DNA of 64,000 nucleotides from Chloroflexota bacterium (GCA_016235445.1 JACRLB010000030.1:1-64000); one strand, 5' to 3'. Shown: positions 44,913 to 53,605, counted from the stretch's first letter. Notes: generated from the sequence alone by a model not told the origin. Numbers and translations are program-made.

Positions 44913-45929
44913 GTGCGTGTTAAATCCATCATCCTCGTTGCGTTGACCCTTGCTCTATTAAGCGCCTGTGGCGGGACCCCCACTGAAATAGCGGCTCCCA
45001 CGGTTGTGCCAACGCATACGCCTTTGCCTGCCGCAACCATGATCCCCACGCCGTCCACGCCGCTGACGATTCTCGTCTTGCCCGCTGACATGGAAAAGGA
45101 TTCGTCCGATCTGTATCAAAAAACCGTTTACGACCTTGCCCAACAATCTGGTTTCCGCTTTCAGGTGCGCAACACGCTCACTGCCATCGAACTTACGGAC
45201 CCAACCTTGAAAGTGGTCATTGTTCTGCCCCCAGACCCGGGCGTTGCGGCGTATGTTTCTGCCGCGCCGGGTGTGCAATTTCTGGCCGTCAATATTCCCA
45301 ACCTGACACCAGGCGGAAATTTGAGCGTGCTCGCGCCCGATACCCAGGTGGATCTGCCAGCCTTCCTCGCGGGTTATACCGCCGCCATGCTCACCGAGGA
45401 ATATCATATCGGCATGTTGTACCCGCAAGGCAATGGAGATGCCCAACGCGCCGCGGCCGCCTTCAACAACGGCATGAGATATTACTGCGGCTTGTGCAAC
45501 AGAATATTTTTTACAACCACCGATTACCCCACTTTTCTCGATATTCCCGCAGACGAAGACCCATCCAAGTTTGGCGGCTATGCCAATCTCCTCATCAACG
45601 ACCGCGACGTGGACGCCATGTACATTTACCCATCCCTCGCAAGCGACGACCTGCTTTCCTATGTTGGCACACAAGGCGTCTTGCTGTTTGGAACATCCAC
45701 GCCAGAGCCGCGCCCCGGCGGCTGGGTGATGACGATCAGCCCCGATACGATCAAGGCGATACAAATAGCCTGGCCTGCATTAATTGCAGGGCAGGGCGGA
45801 ATCAACGTTCAATCCCCGCTCGGGCTTGCAGACGTAGACCCAGGCCTGCTCCCCGCTGGGAAACTTGCCCTCGTCCAGGAAACGCTGGATAAGCTGGTTG
45901 CAGGCAAGATACTCACACAGAATCCATAA
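44913..45929 (+). CDS. BMP-like substrate-binding lipoprotein
   Basis: This 338-residue protein has a lipoprotein signal (LALLSAC, Cys19), a Thr/Pro linker, and a periplasmic-binding-protein-like fold. Segments such as VQFLAVNIPN, AFLAGYTAAMLTEEYHIGML and the later GGWVMTISPD resemble the basic membrane protein (nucleoside-binding) family, but conservation is weak. No transporter genes lie nearby, so it may be a stand-alone sensor or binding protein. GTG start with GGAG 8 bases before and TATAAT at 44876-44881. Confidence 0.72.
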   Translation: MRVKSIILVALTLALLSACGGTPTEIAAPTVVPTHTPLPAATMIPTPSTPLTILVLPADMEKDSSDLYQKTVYDLAQQSGFRFQVRNTLTAIELTDPTLKVVIVLPPDPGVAAYVSAAPGVQFLAVNIPNLTPGGNLSVLAPDTQVDLPAFLAGYTAAMLTEEYHIGMLYPQGNGDAQRAAAAFNNGMRYYCGLCNRIFFTTTDYPTFLDIPADEDPSKFGGYANLLINDRDVDAMYIYPSLASDDLLSYVGTQGVLLFGTSTPEPRPGGWVMTISPDTIKAIQIAWPALIAGQGGINVQSPLGLADVDPGLLPAGKLALVQETLDKLVAGKILTQNP

Positions 45930-45931
45930 AT

Positions 45932-45961
45932 AAAAAGACGGGCTTCAAGCCCGTCTTTTTT
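45932..45961 (+). terminator. Terminator after 44913 gene
   Basis: AAAAAGACGGGCTT and AAGCCCGTCTTTTT form a perfect stem around a single C. Confidence 0.9.
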
Positions 45962-45964
45962 ATT

Positions 45965-46076
45965 TAACTCACTTTACGCAGTTTCTCTCCCTCATCCCCA
46001 ACCCTTCCCCCGACGGGGAAGGGAGTCCCCTCTCCCTTCGGGAGAGAGCTAGGGTGAGGGAGCGTACGGTGAGTTA
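45965..46076. mobile_element. MITE-like GC-rich element, copy B
   Basis: This 112-bp element is nearly identical to 29002-29112, with ends TAACTCACTTTACGC and GCGTACGGTGAGTTA. As at copy A, its right end supplies the stop codon (TTA, read on the minus strand) of the adjacent gene. Confidence 0.78.
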
Positions 46077-46514
46077 CAAAACATACACTTGCGAAGATTG
46101 CCCGCTCGGTGCGATCCACTCCTGCCGCACCAGCCACGCCATAGACTTGACCAGCAACGCCAGCGGGCTGATGGGGGTGGAGAGAAACTCATCCACACCG
46201 GCATAAAGGTACTCGAAGATTTCCGCCTCGTCTCTTTTTGGGGCCAACAGCAACAGGGTTCCGCCAGTCGTGGAACGAAGCTCACGGCAAAGACCAATTC
46301 GCTCGGACGGAGTCAGGTCAAGGTCAAGGATGATGAGCGCGGGGGAAAGCAGGCGCGCCGTTTGCAAGGCATCCTCCGCGCCAGCCTCACAGACCACGTG
46401 ATAATTCTTCTGCTCAAAAAGAGTCTCCCACACCATAACCATTTCAGCATCCTGAGAAACGATCAGGACGGTTTGCATATCATCAATGTTCGGATCGGAT
46501 TTCCAGGCAACCAT
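46074..46514 (-). CDS. Stand-alone receiver-domain protein
   Basis: This 146-residue protein has a CheY-like receiver fold: VLIVSQDAEMVMVWETLF, then ALIILDLDLTPSER with the likely phospho-Asp, and LLLLAPKR. The first acidic pair of canonical receivers reads SQD, and the conserved Lys region reads STPIS, so it is probably degenerate or phospho-independent. No output domain is present. The start at 46514 has AGGAAG 6 bases upstream. The last codons and stop come from the repeat element. Confidence 0.75.
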   Translation of the reverse strand: MVAWKSDPNIDDMQTVLIVSQDAEMVMVWETLFEQKNYHVVCEAGAEDALQTARLLSPALIILDLDLTPSERIGLCRELRSTTGGTLLLLAPKRDEAEIFEYLYAGVDEFLSTPISPLALLVKSMAWLVRQEWIAPSGQSSQVYVL

Positions 46515-46682
46515 CTTGTTCTTCCTTTCTGTGTATTTAACTATTGAGTGGCTGGAAATGCAAAGAAAGGGAGTGACCCTCTGGTACTATGAAAAAAATT
46601 CCTTGACGCGGTTTCGAGTCGCATGATAGACTCACCCTGCTTGAACAAAGCAAATCTCAAGAAAGGAGGCGCGTGCTCAACG

Positions 46683-46763
46683 ATGATGAACAAGTTTTTC
46701 AGCACATTTTTTCTCACCAGCAAAGCTGGTATTGATTCTCGCAGTGCGCCCTCCCTCCGTTAG
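46683..46763 (+). CDS. Possible 26-residue small peptide
   Basis: ATG 46683 opens MMNKFFSTFFLTSKAGIDSR and ends at TAG 46763. AAGGAGG lies 13 bases upstream, rather far; an overlapping frame from GTG 46673 is closer but gives an unlikely peptide. A weak promoter (TTGACG at 46603) and a strong terminator (46784-46821) frame a transcript of about 190 bases, which could also be a non-coding RNA. Evidence is weak. Confidence 0.3.
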   Translation: MMNKFFSTFFLTSKAGIDSRSAPSLR

Positions 46764-46783
46764 ACCCTGCTAATTATCGTCTT

Positions 46784-46821
46784 ACGGCCACGGCGTCACT
46801 GCGACCCGTGGCCGTTTTTTA
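46784..46821 (+). terminator. Intrinsic terminator of orphan transcript
   Basis: ACGGCCACGG and CCGTGGCCGT with a T run. A second partial copy (TGTGGCCGTTTTTTT) follows near 46855. Confidence 0.85.
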
Positions 46822-46871
46822 TTCACCTGCATGGCGGCCCTGGGTTAAAGACCTGTGGCCGTTTTTTTTTC

Positions 46872-47099
46872 AGGACTTACGCAAAACCTTGAAAGAGACC
46901 ATTACTCTCCACGAATGTGTGCAAGCAAAGGTTGTCCGGGGAGGTAGATTGTTCGCTGGGCTGTGAAAACCCCTCACCCTGCCCTCTACCCTTACGGGCA
47001 CACGTCCCTCAGGGAGAGGGGGGAGTCGACACGGCGAAAAGTCTTCATACTTGGGGTGAGGGAAAAGGGGAATGCTGAAAAGAGTTCTGCGTAAGTTCT
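46872..47099. mobile_element. Inverted-repeat element with nested CCCTCACCC repeat
   Basis: The ends AGGACTTACGCA and TGCGTAAGTTCT are near-perfect inverted repeats 228 bases apart. The interior contains a CCCTCACCC...GGGTGAGGG unit (46974-47064) of the GC-rich family. No coding frame, so at most a non-autonomous element. The GNAT gene starts 22 bases after it. Confidence 0.65.
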
Positions 47100-47121
47100 A
47101 TTTTGAAGAACAGAGGAAATC

Positions 47122-48153
47122 ATGAAAACAACGCTTGAAACAAAAACCGAATTGCCAAAAGGATTTACAGCCCGCGGCGCAAACCTGAACGACGTTGAAC
47201 CTGCGATGAAATTATTCAACATCTGGTCGCAAGCGGTCATTCAGCAGAATGAACTCACCGACGCGAACGCGCTCCGCAATGAATGGGTCTCGCCAGGCTT
47301 TGACCCCGCACAGGATATCTGCATGGTCTTTTCGCCTGAGGGAATGCTGGTTGGCTATATCGAAGCGTGGACAACCACCAAGCCGCCCGTCCACCCGTGG
47401 ATGTGGGGACGAGTCCACCCCGAGTTTGGCGGGCTGGGAATTGGCACATGGCTGTTGCAATGGGCCGAGCAACGCGCCAGCAGGGTGTTGGATGATTTAC
47501 CAGCCGACCTTCGCTTTGCTCCCCGCACGGGCATTCACCGCTCTGCCGTAGAATCTAAAAAGCTGTTTGAGGATATGGGCTTCGGACAAATTCGCAGTTC
47601 GTACGAAATGCGCATCAATCTGGACGAAGCGCCTCCCGCCCCGCTCTGGGCTGATGGCATCACCCTCAAAATTGCCGACCCTGAAAAAGATGTAGTAGCC
47701 GTTTATAAAGCGGACAAAGAAGCTTTCCGCGACCATTTTGGGTATGTTGAAGAACCTTTTGAGGAAGGCTTTGCACGCTTCAAGCACTTCCTGCTTGGGG
47801 AAGGTTCCGACCCAAACCTGTGGTTCCTAGCCATGGATGGCGGCGAAATTGCGGGCATCTCCCTCTGCCGCCCAAATTCCTACGATGACCCAGACCTTGG
47901 GTGGGTGAACATTCTGGGAGTCCGCCGTCCATGGCGCAAGCGTGGGGTTGGGTTGGCGCTCCTTCAACACAGCTTTGGCGAATTCTACAAACGCGGCAAG
48001 CGCAAGGTTGGCCTGGGTGTAGACGCGGAAAACCTGACAGGCGCATTGCGGCTGTACGAGAAGGCAGGTATGCACGTCCACCTGGCTTTCGACCTGTTTG
48101 AAAAGACGATTCGCTCAGGACGTGAAATCAGTGTAGAATCTCTCTCAGAATAG
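47122..48153 (+). CDS. Tandem GNAT acetyltransferase
   Basis: This 343-residue protein contains two GNAT domains. The first (~15-165) has a degenerate coenzyme A loop near GGLGIGTWLLQWAEQRA. The second (~175-335) has the full signature RRPWRKRGVGLALLQHSF followed by LYEKAGM. Tandem GNAT proteins of this shape acetylate small molecules or mycothiol precursors in other phyla; the substrate here is unknown. GAGGAA precedes the ATG. Confidence 0.86.
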   Translation: MKTTLETKTELPKGFTARGANLNDVEPAMKLFNIWSQAVIQQNELTDANALRNEWVSPGFDPAQDICMVFSPEGMLVGYIEAWTTTKPPVHPWMWGRVHPEFGGLGIGTWLLQWAEQRASRVLDDLPADLRFAPRTGIHRSAVESKKLFEDMGFGQIRSSYEMRINLDEAPPAPLWADGITLKIADPEKDVVAVYKADKEAFRDHFGYVEEPFEEGFARFKHFLLGEGSDPNLWFLAMDGGEIAGISLCRPNSYDDPDLGWVNILGVRRPWRKRGVGLALLQHSFGEFYKRGKRKVGLGVDAENLTGALRLYEKAGMHVHLAFDLFEKTIRSGREISVESLSE

Positions 48154-48183
48154 ATAAACGGTTTCTGTACCAAGGAGAGATTT

Positions 48184-48630
48184 ATGAACCTGCGCTGTAT
48201 CTACTGCCAGACCCCATTCACCCTCAGCCGCGTTGAAATGCTGGGTGCGATTGTCCACATGAACGAAAGACACCAGAACCATTACGATGCGCATTGTCCG
48301 CGCTGTCGCCGGGCCAATTCCATCTCACGTCAGAGAATGGAACTGTTCTTCCCAAATTGGCGTGAGGCCGCCAAACAGCAGGCTTCTGCGCCAGCCGTAC
48401 CGGTCTCCCCTGCCGCTCCGCCGCCCACGCCCGCCACGGCCATGTTAAAGACGGAGCCGCTTTCCAAAGCAAAGAGGGCAGAGGCAGGCAAAGCCACGGC
48501 AAAGCCAACAGCCAAAAAGCCGCCTGCAAAGAAAACGGTTGCCGCTGTGGCCAAGAAACCAGCCGCGAAGAAGACCTCTTCCGAAAAAACAGCGGTAAAG
48601 AAGGCCCCCGCCAAAGGGAAGAATACGTAA
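48184..48630 (+). CDS. Zinc-ribbon protein with histone-like Lys/Ala tail
   Basis: This 148-residue protein starts with a zinc ribbon (CIYCQTPF at residues 5-12 and CPRCRRAN near 38). After a Pro/Ala linker it ends in a Lys/Ala-Pro tail with repeated AKKPAAKK-type units, like histone H1 or bacterial H1-like tails. The tail should bind nucleic acid non-specifically. It could be a nucleoid or RNA-associated protein (inference). AAGGAGA precedes the start. Confidence 0.75.
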   Translation: MNLRCIYCQTPFTLSRVEMLGAIVHMNERHQNHYDAHCPRCRRANSISRQRMELFFPNWREAAKQQASAPAVPVSPAAPPPTPATAMLKTEPLSKAKRAEAGKATAKPTAKKPPAKKTVAAVAKKPAAKKTSSEKTAVKKAPAKGKNT

Positions 48631-48711
48631 CGGGTACGCAGGTTGTTTTGAATTTATGCAAAGCCGAGAAGACCAACATCTTTAAGGCTTTGTACTTTTA
48701 AAGGATGGTCG

Positions 48712-49317
48712 ATGAGCATTCGCGCGGTTTTTTTTGATTTTGGCGGCGTCATCCAGCGCACGGAATACCAGGCTCCGCGCCAGCATTTGGCAGAACGGTT
48801 TGGCATGGACTATGACGATATTGACAAACTGGTCTTTGCAAGCGAGTCTGCGCGGCGCGCCTCTGTGGGGGAGATCACCGAAGATGTGCATTGGTCGAAT
48901 GTGCTGACGCGGGTCAAACGTCCCGCGGTTGAAATGCAAATCGTCAAGGATGAATTTTTTGGCGGTGATGTGGTTGACCATGGCCTGGTCGAATTCATCC
49001 GTTCTTTGCGCGGGAAGTTCCACACGGGGCTTATCTCGAATGCGTGGAGCGGGATGCGCGCCCACCTTGAAAGGGAAAGGCTGATCGAGCTTTTTGATAC
49101 GGTGGTCATTTCGGCAGAGGTAGGAGTGATGAAGCCTGAAGCGGGGATTTATTCCATTGCGTTGGATCAGGCCGGGGTTAAGGGGGAGGCGGCGGTGTTC
49201 GTGGATGATGTGCAGGTTAACATCGAAGCCTGTCAACAGCTTGGCATGAAGGGCGTTTTGTTTCATAATCCGCAAAAAGCAGTGGATGAATTGAAGCAAT
49301 TGTTGAAGATCAAGTGA
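48712..49317 (+). CDS. HAD-superfamily phosphatase
   Basis: This 201-residue HAD-IA hydrolase has motif 1 FFDFGGVI with Asp9 as nucleophile, motif 2 TGLISNAWSG, Lys in VGVMKPEAGIY, and motif 4 VFVDDVQVN. The cap is a small helical type. It probably dephosphorylates a small metabolite, similar to YihX-like sugar phosphatases. AAAGGA precedes ATG 48712. It is separated from the next unit by a strong promoter. Confidence 0.9.
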   Translation: MSIRAVFFDFGGVIQRTEYQAPRQHLAERFGMDYDDIDKLVFASESARRASVGEITEDVHWSNVLTRVKRPAVEMQIVKDEFFGGDVVDHGLVEFIRSLRGKFHTGLISNAWSGMRAHLERERLIELFDTVVISAEVGVMKPEAGIYSIALDQAGVKGEAAVFVDDVQVNIEACQQLGMKGVLFHNPQKAVDELKQLLKIK

Positions 49318-49365
49318 ATCCATGTGGGTTGTCTTATTCCCATACAAGAGTGCAAAGAGTCTTAA

Positions 49366-49395
49366 TTGACGCATTGTGACCTTTGCATGTATAAT
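49366..49395 (+). promoter_or_regulatory. Promoter of the DUF4388-GTPase cluster
   Basis: TTGACG at 49366-49371, 18-base spacer, TATAAT at 49390-49395. It precedes the DUF4388 gene by 37 bases. Confidence 0.75.
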
Positions 49396-49432
49396 TTTCC
49401 AACCTATCCCTTTTAGGGTAAATAGAGGACAC

Positions 49433-50239
49433 ATGGCCCTGCGTGGAAATTTACGCGATTTTACAATTACTCAACTGCTCAACCTGATCAACCTTGCCAG
49501 CAAGACTGGTACGTTGGTTGTGGATGGGACGTCGGAACAGGCCTTTATTTCATTTCGTGAGGGGAAGCTGGCGTACGCCCGCGTTGGCAGGGAAGATGGC
49601 GGCCTGGCGTCTGTCCTTCACAAGGCGAATAAGATCAACGCCAACCAGTATCGCGCGATTGCAGACCGTGCGGGGCAGATGACCGATAAAGAGTTGGGAC
49701 TGCTTCTGATTAATGCCGGGTATGTGACGCAGGAGGATATCCTGCTGAATTTGCAGGGCTATTTCACTGATGTGGTGCGCAGGTTGTTTACGTGGGTGGA
49801 AGGTATTTTCCGTTTTGAGAATGAGATGCTTCCGCCGGATGACCGCATCAATGTAAAGCTCGATCTTGAAAATATCATCATCGAAGGCTCGCGCCAGTTG
49901 CGTGAGCTGGAGCAGTTGAAGGATGAAATTCCGAGTTTGGATATGGCGCTCAAGTTTACCGATCGTCCGCTGACCAATGTGAATTTGAGTGTGGATGAAT
50001 GGAAAGTTGTAAAGTTTGTCGATCCGAAGAATACGATGCGTCAGATCGCGGGTACGAATAAGTTGACTGAAATTGAAGTCCGTAGAATTGTGTACGGTCT
50101 TTTGCAGGCTGGTTTGGTGGAATTGGTTCGCCCCGCAGGCGTGCCGACCCCGCCGAACCCGAAGATGTTCCCAACGCCGGACAAGGAAGAACAGAAATCA
50201 TTGATCAACAAACTGATCGGCCGCATTCGCACGATGTAA
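49433..50239 (+). CDS. DUF4388 (PATAN) domain protein
   Basis: This 268-residue protein has an N-terminal DUF4388/PATAN domain (MALRGNLRDFTITQLLNLIN, then GTLVVDG) and a C-terminal winged-helix-like part (MRQIAGTNKLTEIEVRRIVY). PATAN domains act as signalling adaptors, often with receivers or small GTPases. ATG 49433 has AGAGGA just upstream and is preferred over an in-frame ATG 57 bases earlier, because it starts at the domain. The GTPase gene follows after 28 bases. Confidence 0.87.
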   Translation: MALRGNLRDFTITQLLNLINLASKTGTLVVDGTSEQAFISFREGKLAYARVGREDGGLASVLHKANKINANQYRAIADRAGQMTDKELGLLLINAGYVTQEDILLNLQGYFTDVVRRLFTWVEGIFRFENEMLPPDDRINVKLDLENIIIEGSRQLRELEQLKDEIPSLDMALKFTDRPLTNVNLSVDEWKVVKFVDPKNTMRQIAGTNKLTEIEVRRIVYGLLQAGLVELVRPAGVPTPPNPKMFPTPDKEEQKSLINKLIGRIRTM

Positions 50240-50267
50240 TGCAAATCAGGTCAGAAGGATAAGAACT

Positions 50268-50807
50268 ATGCAAACGGTCAAAATGGTAGTGACGGGTCCA
50301 TTCAGCGCTGGCAAGACTCAATTCATTCAGTCTGTCAGTGAAATTGATGTTGTCGCCACGGAACGCAGAATCTCCTCCGATGAAGAACGCTCTGTAAAAT
50401 CGGCCACCACAGTGGCGATGGACTTTGGCCGCATCACGGTGGATGAGGATTTGGTGCTGTATCTGTTCGGGACGCCCGGTCAGAAACGTTTCGATTTCAT
50501 GTGGGAGATCCTCTCTGAGGGTATGCTGGGCTTTATTGTGATGGTGGACAGCACCCGCCCTGAGACCTTCCGCGAAGCGCGTTCGATCCTTGAGACCTTC
50601 CGCGCCTATGCCCCCACTCCTTTTGTGGTGGCCGCGAACAAACAGGATATGGAAGATTCCTGGGAACTTGAAGATGTGCGTCACGCATTACGGCTCGATA
50701 AACATACGAAGCTTCTACCCTGTGTTGCAACGGAGCGCGATACTGTAAAAACGGTATTGCTCGAGTTGCTGTATAGCATCCTAAACGAAATGGAATCCGG
50801 GAAGTAG
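50268..50807 (+). CDS. Small Ras-like GTPase (MglA-related)
   Basis: This 179-residue G protein has a P-loop GPFSAGKT (10-17), a switch I Thr region SATTVAMDFGR, a G3-like FGTPGQKRF and G4 NKQD. It lacks the standard DxxG Asp, reading GTPGQ, as in MglA-type and other bacterial small GTPases. Such proteins work with roadblock or PATAN partners in polarity and signalling. The DUF4388 gene upstream is the likely partner. AAGGAT precedes the start. Confidence 0.9.
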   Translation: MQTVKMVVTGPFSAGKTQFIQSVSEIDVVATERRISSDEERSVKSATTVAMDFGRITVDEDLVLYLFGTPGQKRFDFMWEILSEGMLGFIVMVDSTRPETFREARSILETFRAYAPTPFVVAANKQDMEDSWELEDVRHALRLDKHTKLLPCVATERDTVKTVLLELLYSILNEMESGK

Positions 50808-50826
50808 GGGCGGATAATCTTTTGCT

Positions 50827-51624
50827 GTGTCATCAATTACGACTGATCAAGGAATTGTTCATTATGAGGTTTACGGGCGGGGACGCCCTGTAATCCTTTT
50901 GCACGGATGGCTTGGTTCCTGGGGGTTATGGCAGGAGACCATGGCGTATCTGGGCGCGTTTTACCGCACCTATGCGTTGGATTTTTGGGGTTTTGGCGAA
51001 TCCGGTAAAAAGCGCGAGACTTATGCAGTCTCGGATTTTGTCAGCCTGGTAAATCAATTTATGGAGCAGTTGGGTATTGTCCATGCGCCGCTGGTTGGGC
51101 ACAGTATGGGGGGCACGGTCAGCCTTTCGGTTGCCATTAAATACCCGGAACGCGTCAGCAAAGTGGTGGTGGTGGGTTCGCCGATGGTAGGCTCATCGCT
51201 TGCGCCGCTGTTGAAGCTGGCAGGGAACCGCCCAATCGCTTTTATGTTGTTCAATATGATGGGTGTGTTCCGAACAGGGATGCGAATGTACTCTCCCATT
51301 ATCTGCAAGGACCCGCGTTTCCCGGCGATGATGGACCGCGATCTTTCGCGCACCACCGTTGAATCTTTCCTGCGCTCCATCGCTTCGCTTCGCCGCACTG
51401 ACCTGACACCCATGCTCCCGCAGATCAAGGTCCCCGCTATGGGCATCTACGGTGACAAGGATGTTATTGTCCATCCCCTGCAATGGCAGCCCATGCAAAA
51501 GGGGATTCCGCACTCGGTCATCGAGCGCTTTCCCGTTGCAGGTCACTTCCCCATGCTGGAAGAACCAACCATTTTCAGCCAGAAATTAAAAAACTTCCTC
51601 GACCAAGATTTTTCAATTTCATGA
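50827..51624 (+). CDS. Alpha/beta hydrolase with Ser nucleophile
   Basis: This 265-residue alpha/beta hydrolase has oxyanion motif LLHGWLGSWG, nucleophile elbow GHSMGG (Ser93), acid in YGDKDVI and His in AGHFPMLEEP near the end. It is a paralogue of the hydrolase at 63488: the first 100 residues align without gaps, but that protein has Asp at the nucleophile place. The substrate may be an ester or thioester lipid given the neighbours (inference). GTG start. It overlaps the next gene by 4 bases. Confidence 0.9.
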   Translation: MSSITTDQGIVHYEVYGRGRPVILLHGWLGSWGLWQETMAYLGAFYRTYALDFWGFGESGKKRETYAVSDFVSLVNQFMEQLGIVHAPLVGHSMGGTVSLSVAIKYPERVSKVVVVGSPMVGSSLAPLLKLAGNRPIAFMLFNMMGVFRTGMRMYSPIICKDPRFPAMMDRDLSRTTVESFLRSIASLRRTDLTPMLPQIKVPAMGIYGDKDVIVHPLQWQPMQKGIPHSVIERFPVAGHFPMLEEPTIFSQKLKNFLDQDFSIS

Positions 51625-52244
51625 GCAGTGAACCCCTCTTTTATCCCCAGAAAATGGGGAGAATTATTTTCCAGGGTATGGAGGAGGTGATCGGCAGGAG
51701 CGGGGTGGATTCGATCCTGCACCTTGCCTCACTCGATGCGCTGATTCTAGAGCGTCCGCCGGCGCGTGTGGACAAGACTTTCCCGTTTGAAACAGTGAGT
51801 ATCCTGCAACGTACCCTGGAGCAGGCTTTCGGTCCACGCGGGGGGCGCGGATTGGCCTTGCGCGCGGGACGGGCATCCTTCAAGTATGGCCTCAAAGAAT
51901 ATGGTTCCATGCTTGGCCTGACCGAAATGGCCTTCCGTTTATTGCCGCTCTCCACAAAACTGCACACTGGCGCAAAGGCGTTTGCCGACCTCTTCAACCG
52001 TTACACCGATCAACGGGTGCGGGTGGAGGAAAAAGAAAATAAGATATTCTGGCATATCGAGCGCTGTCCGCTTTGCTGGGAGAGGCAGGCGGAAGAGCCG
52101 GTCTGCCATTTGGCGGTGGGGCTGTTGCAGGAAGCCCTGTATTGGCTGAGCGGGGGCAAGGTTTTTGACGTGGAAGAGACTGCCTGCATCGCCCGCGGAG
52201 ACCAAACCTGTACTATCACGATAGATACAATTCCACTTTCGTAG
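51621..52244 (+). CDS. V4R-domain protein
   Basis: This 207-residue protein ends with a V4R (4-vinyl reductase) domain: RCPLCWE, VCHLAVGLLQEALYWL and a closing CIARGDQTC. Five Cys (149, 152, 162, 189, 197) could hold a metal. V4R domains bind small hydrophobic ligands and often sense them. It overlaps the hydrolase by 4 bases (ATGA), so the hydrolase product or substrate could be its ligand (inference). No DNA-binding domain. Confidence 0.8.
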   Translation: MSSEPLFYPQKMGRIIFQGMEEVIGRSGVDSILHLASLDALILERPPARVDKTFPFETVSILQRTLEQAFGPRGGRGLALRAGRASFKYGLKEYGSMLGLTEMAFRLLPLSTKLHTGAKAFADLFNRYTDQRVRVEEKENKIFWHIERCPLCWERQAEEPVCHLAVGLLQEALYWLSGGKVFDVEETACIARGDQTCTITIDTIPLS

Positions 52245-52305
52245 CGGGGCAGGTTTAATAACAGTTTTGTTTTGTAAACGGCGTGTCTTAACCCATACTT
52301 TGATT

Positions 52306-52311
52306 TATAAT
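52306..52311 (+). promoter_or_regulatory. -10 box with likely leaderless start
   Basis: TATAAT ends 8 bases before ATG 52320. Confidence 0.6.
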
Positions 52312-52319
52312 CCCTAATT

Positions 52320-53597
52320 ATGCTCAAGATCATTCTCCACGCGCACAATCAGATCATGCCTTTTTGCGAATCTGCGCGTGAACTGCGGATTCAAAATACG
52401 CCGCTTTGGCTGCACCAGCGTAATTTGCTTGCGCCATATGTGACCCGTGAGATGGAATTGAAGCAGGGGGAACGCCTGCAACCCGTCCGTGAACCGACCA
52501 TTGTCTATCGCGACAACCTGTTTTTCGACCAGGCCTACATTAATACATTCATGGAACAGGCAGTGAAACGCAACCGCCCTGTTCGGGCGGCTTTTCGCGC
52601 CGATGACCCTGCCTTTCGGGAACATGCTCTGCCGCTTTCCACATCCTACACGCCTGCGGGGAGTTTATACCTTGCAGACTTGTGGTATTACCCAAACGGT
52701 CCCATGGCGGGCGTCGAACCCCTGGTGATCGACATGCAAGCCCGGGAGATCGGCTACTATCACGTGCCAACCTACATGGGCGACCAGAGCGGCGACCTTG
52801 TTTTTCAAGTTCCCCTGCGCGCCATGATGGCAATCGATTCATGGGTGCATGTTTTTATTGCCGACATGGTGTTCGGTCAGTTTGCGCGCGGCGCGCGTTT
52901 TGAAAAGAAGGCCAACGAAGAACTTTCCTTCAAGCTCAAGATTATTGGCAAAGCCATTTATGAGGGACGCCAGGTATTGGAGTGTTCCGAAGCCGTAAAG
53001 GTCGGCAGGAATTGTGTGATCGACCCAAGCGCGGTCATCAAAGGACCTGCGATCATTGGGGATAATGTCACCATTAACGCGGGGGCTGTGATCGACAACA
53101 GCATTATTGGAAACAATGTCAATGTTGGGCAGGGCGCGCAGGTGATGCTTTCAGTAGTGGGGGATGGCGCCTTCCTGCCTTTCCGCGCCTCATTATTCAT
53201 GACGACCATGATGGAAAACAGCATGTTGGCTCAAAACACCTGCCTGCAAATGTGCGTGATCGGAAGAAATACCTTTATCGGCGCAGGTTCTACGTGGACG
53301 GATTACAACCTGATTCCCACTCCCATCCGTGCGCGGGATGGGAACGGCAAGTTGAGCATTTCCAACCGCCCGGTCATCGGCGGCTGTGTCGGGCATAATT
53401 GCCGCATTGGTTCGGGGATGATCATTTACCCTGCGCGCACCATCGAGTCGGATGTGGTGCTGGCCGCTTCTGCCGAACGCCGCCTGATAGACCGCGATAT
53501 TACTTTTGACCAAAGCGACCATCACCATTTACGGCTGGCACACTTGCACCAAACTCCATACCACAGACATTTGAAAGCCGAGGTGGAGTCGTGGTAA
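52320..53597 (+). CDS. Left-handed beta-helix (GlmU-like) protein
   Basis: This 425-residue protein has an N-terminal part of unknown fold (1-220) and a left-handed parallel beta-helix (~225-395) built from hexapeptide turns such as VKVGRNCVIDPSAVIKGPAI and IGDNVTINAGAVI. Such helices occur in sugar-nucleotide and acyl transferases. The N-terminal part lacks the nucleotidyltransferase G-rich loop, so the enzyme class is unclear. The C terminus is His-rich. A REP-like sequence separates it from the reductase-like gene 24 bases on. Confidence 0.82.
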   Translation: MLKIILHAHNQIMPFCESARELRIQNTPLWLHQRNLLAPYVTREMELKQGERLQPVREPTIVYRDNLFFDQAYINTFMEQAVKRNRPVRAAFRADDPAFREHALPLSTSYTPAGSLYLADLWYYPNGPMAGVEPLVIDMQAREIGYYHVPTYMGDQSGDLVFQVPLRAMMAIDSWVHVFIADMVFGQFARGARFEKKANEELSFKLKIIGKAIYEGRQVLECSEAVKVGRNCVIDPSAVIKGPAIIGDNVTINAGAVIDNSIIGNNVNVGQGAQVMLSVVGDGAFLPFRASLFMTTMMENSMLAQNTCLQMCVIGRNTFIGAGSTWTDYNLIPTPIRARDGNGKLSISNRPVIGGCVGHNCRIGSGMIIYPARTIESDVVLAASAERRLIDRDITFDQSDHHHLRLAHLHQTPYHRHLKAEVESW

Positions 53598-53605
53598 AAG
53601 GTTAT

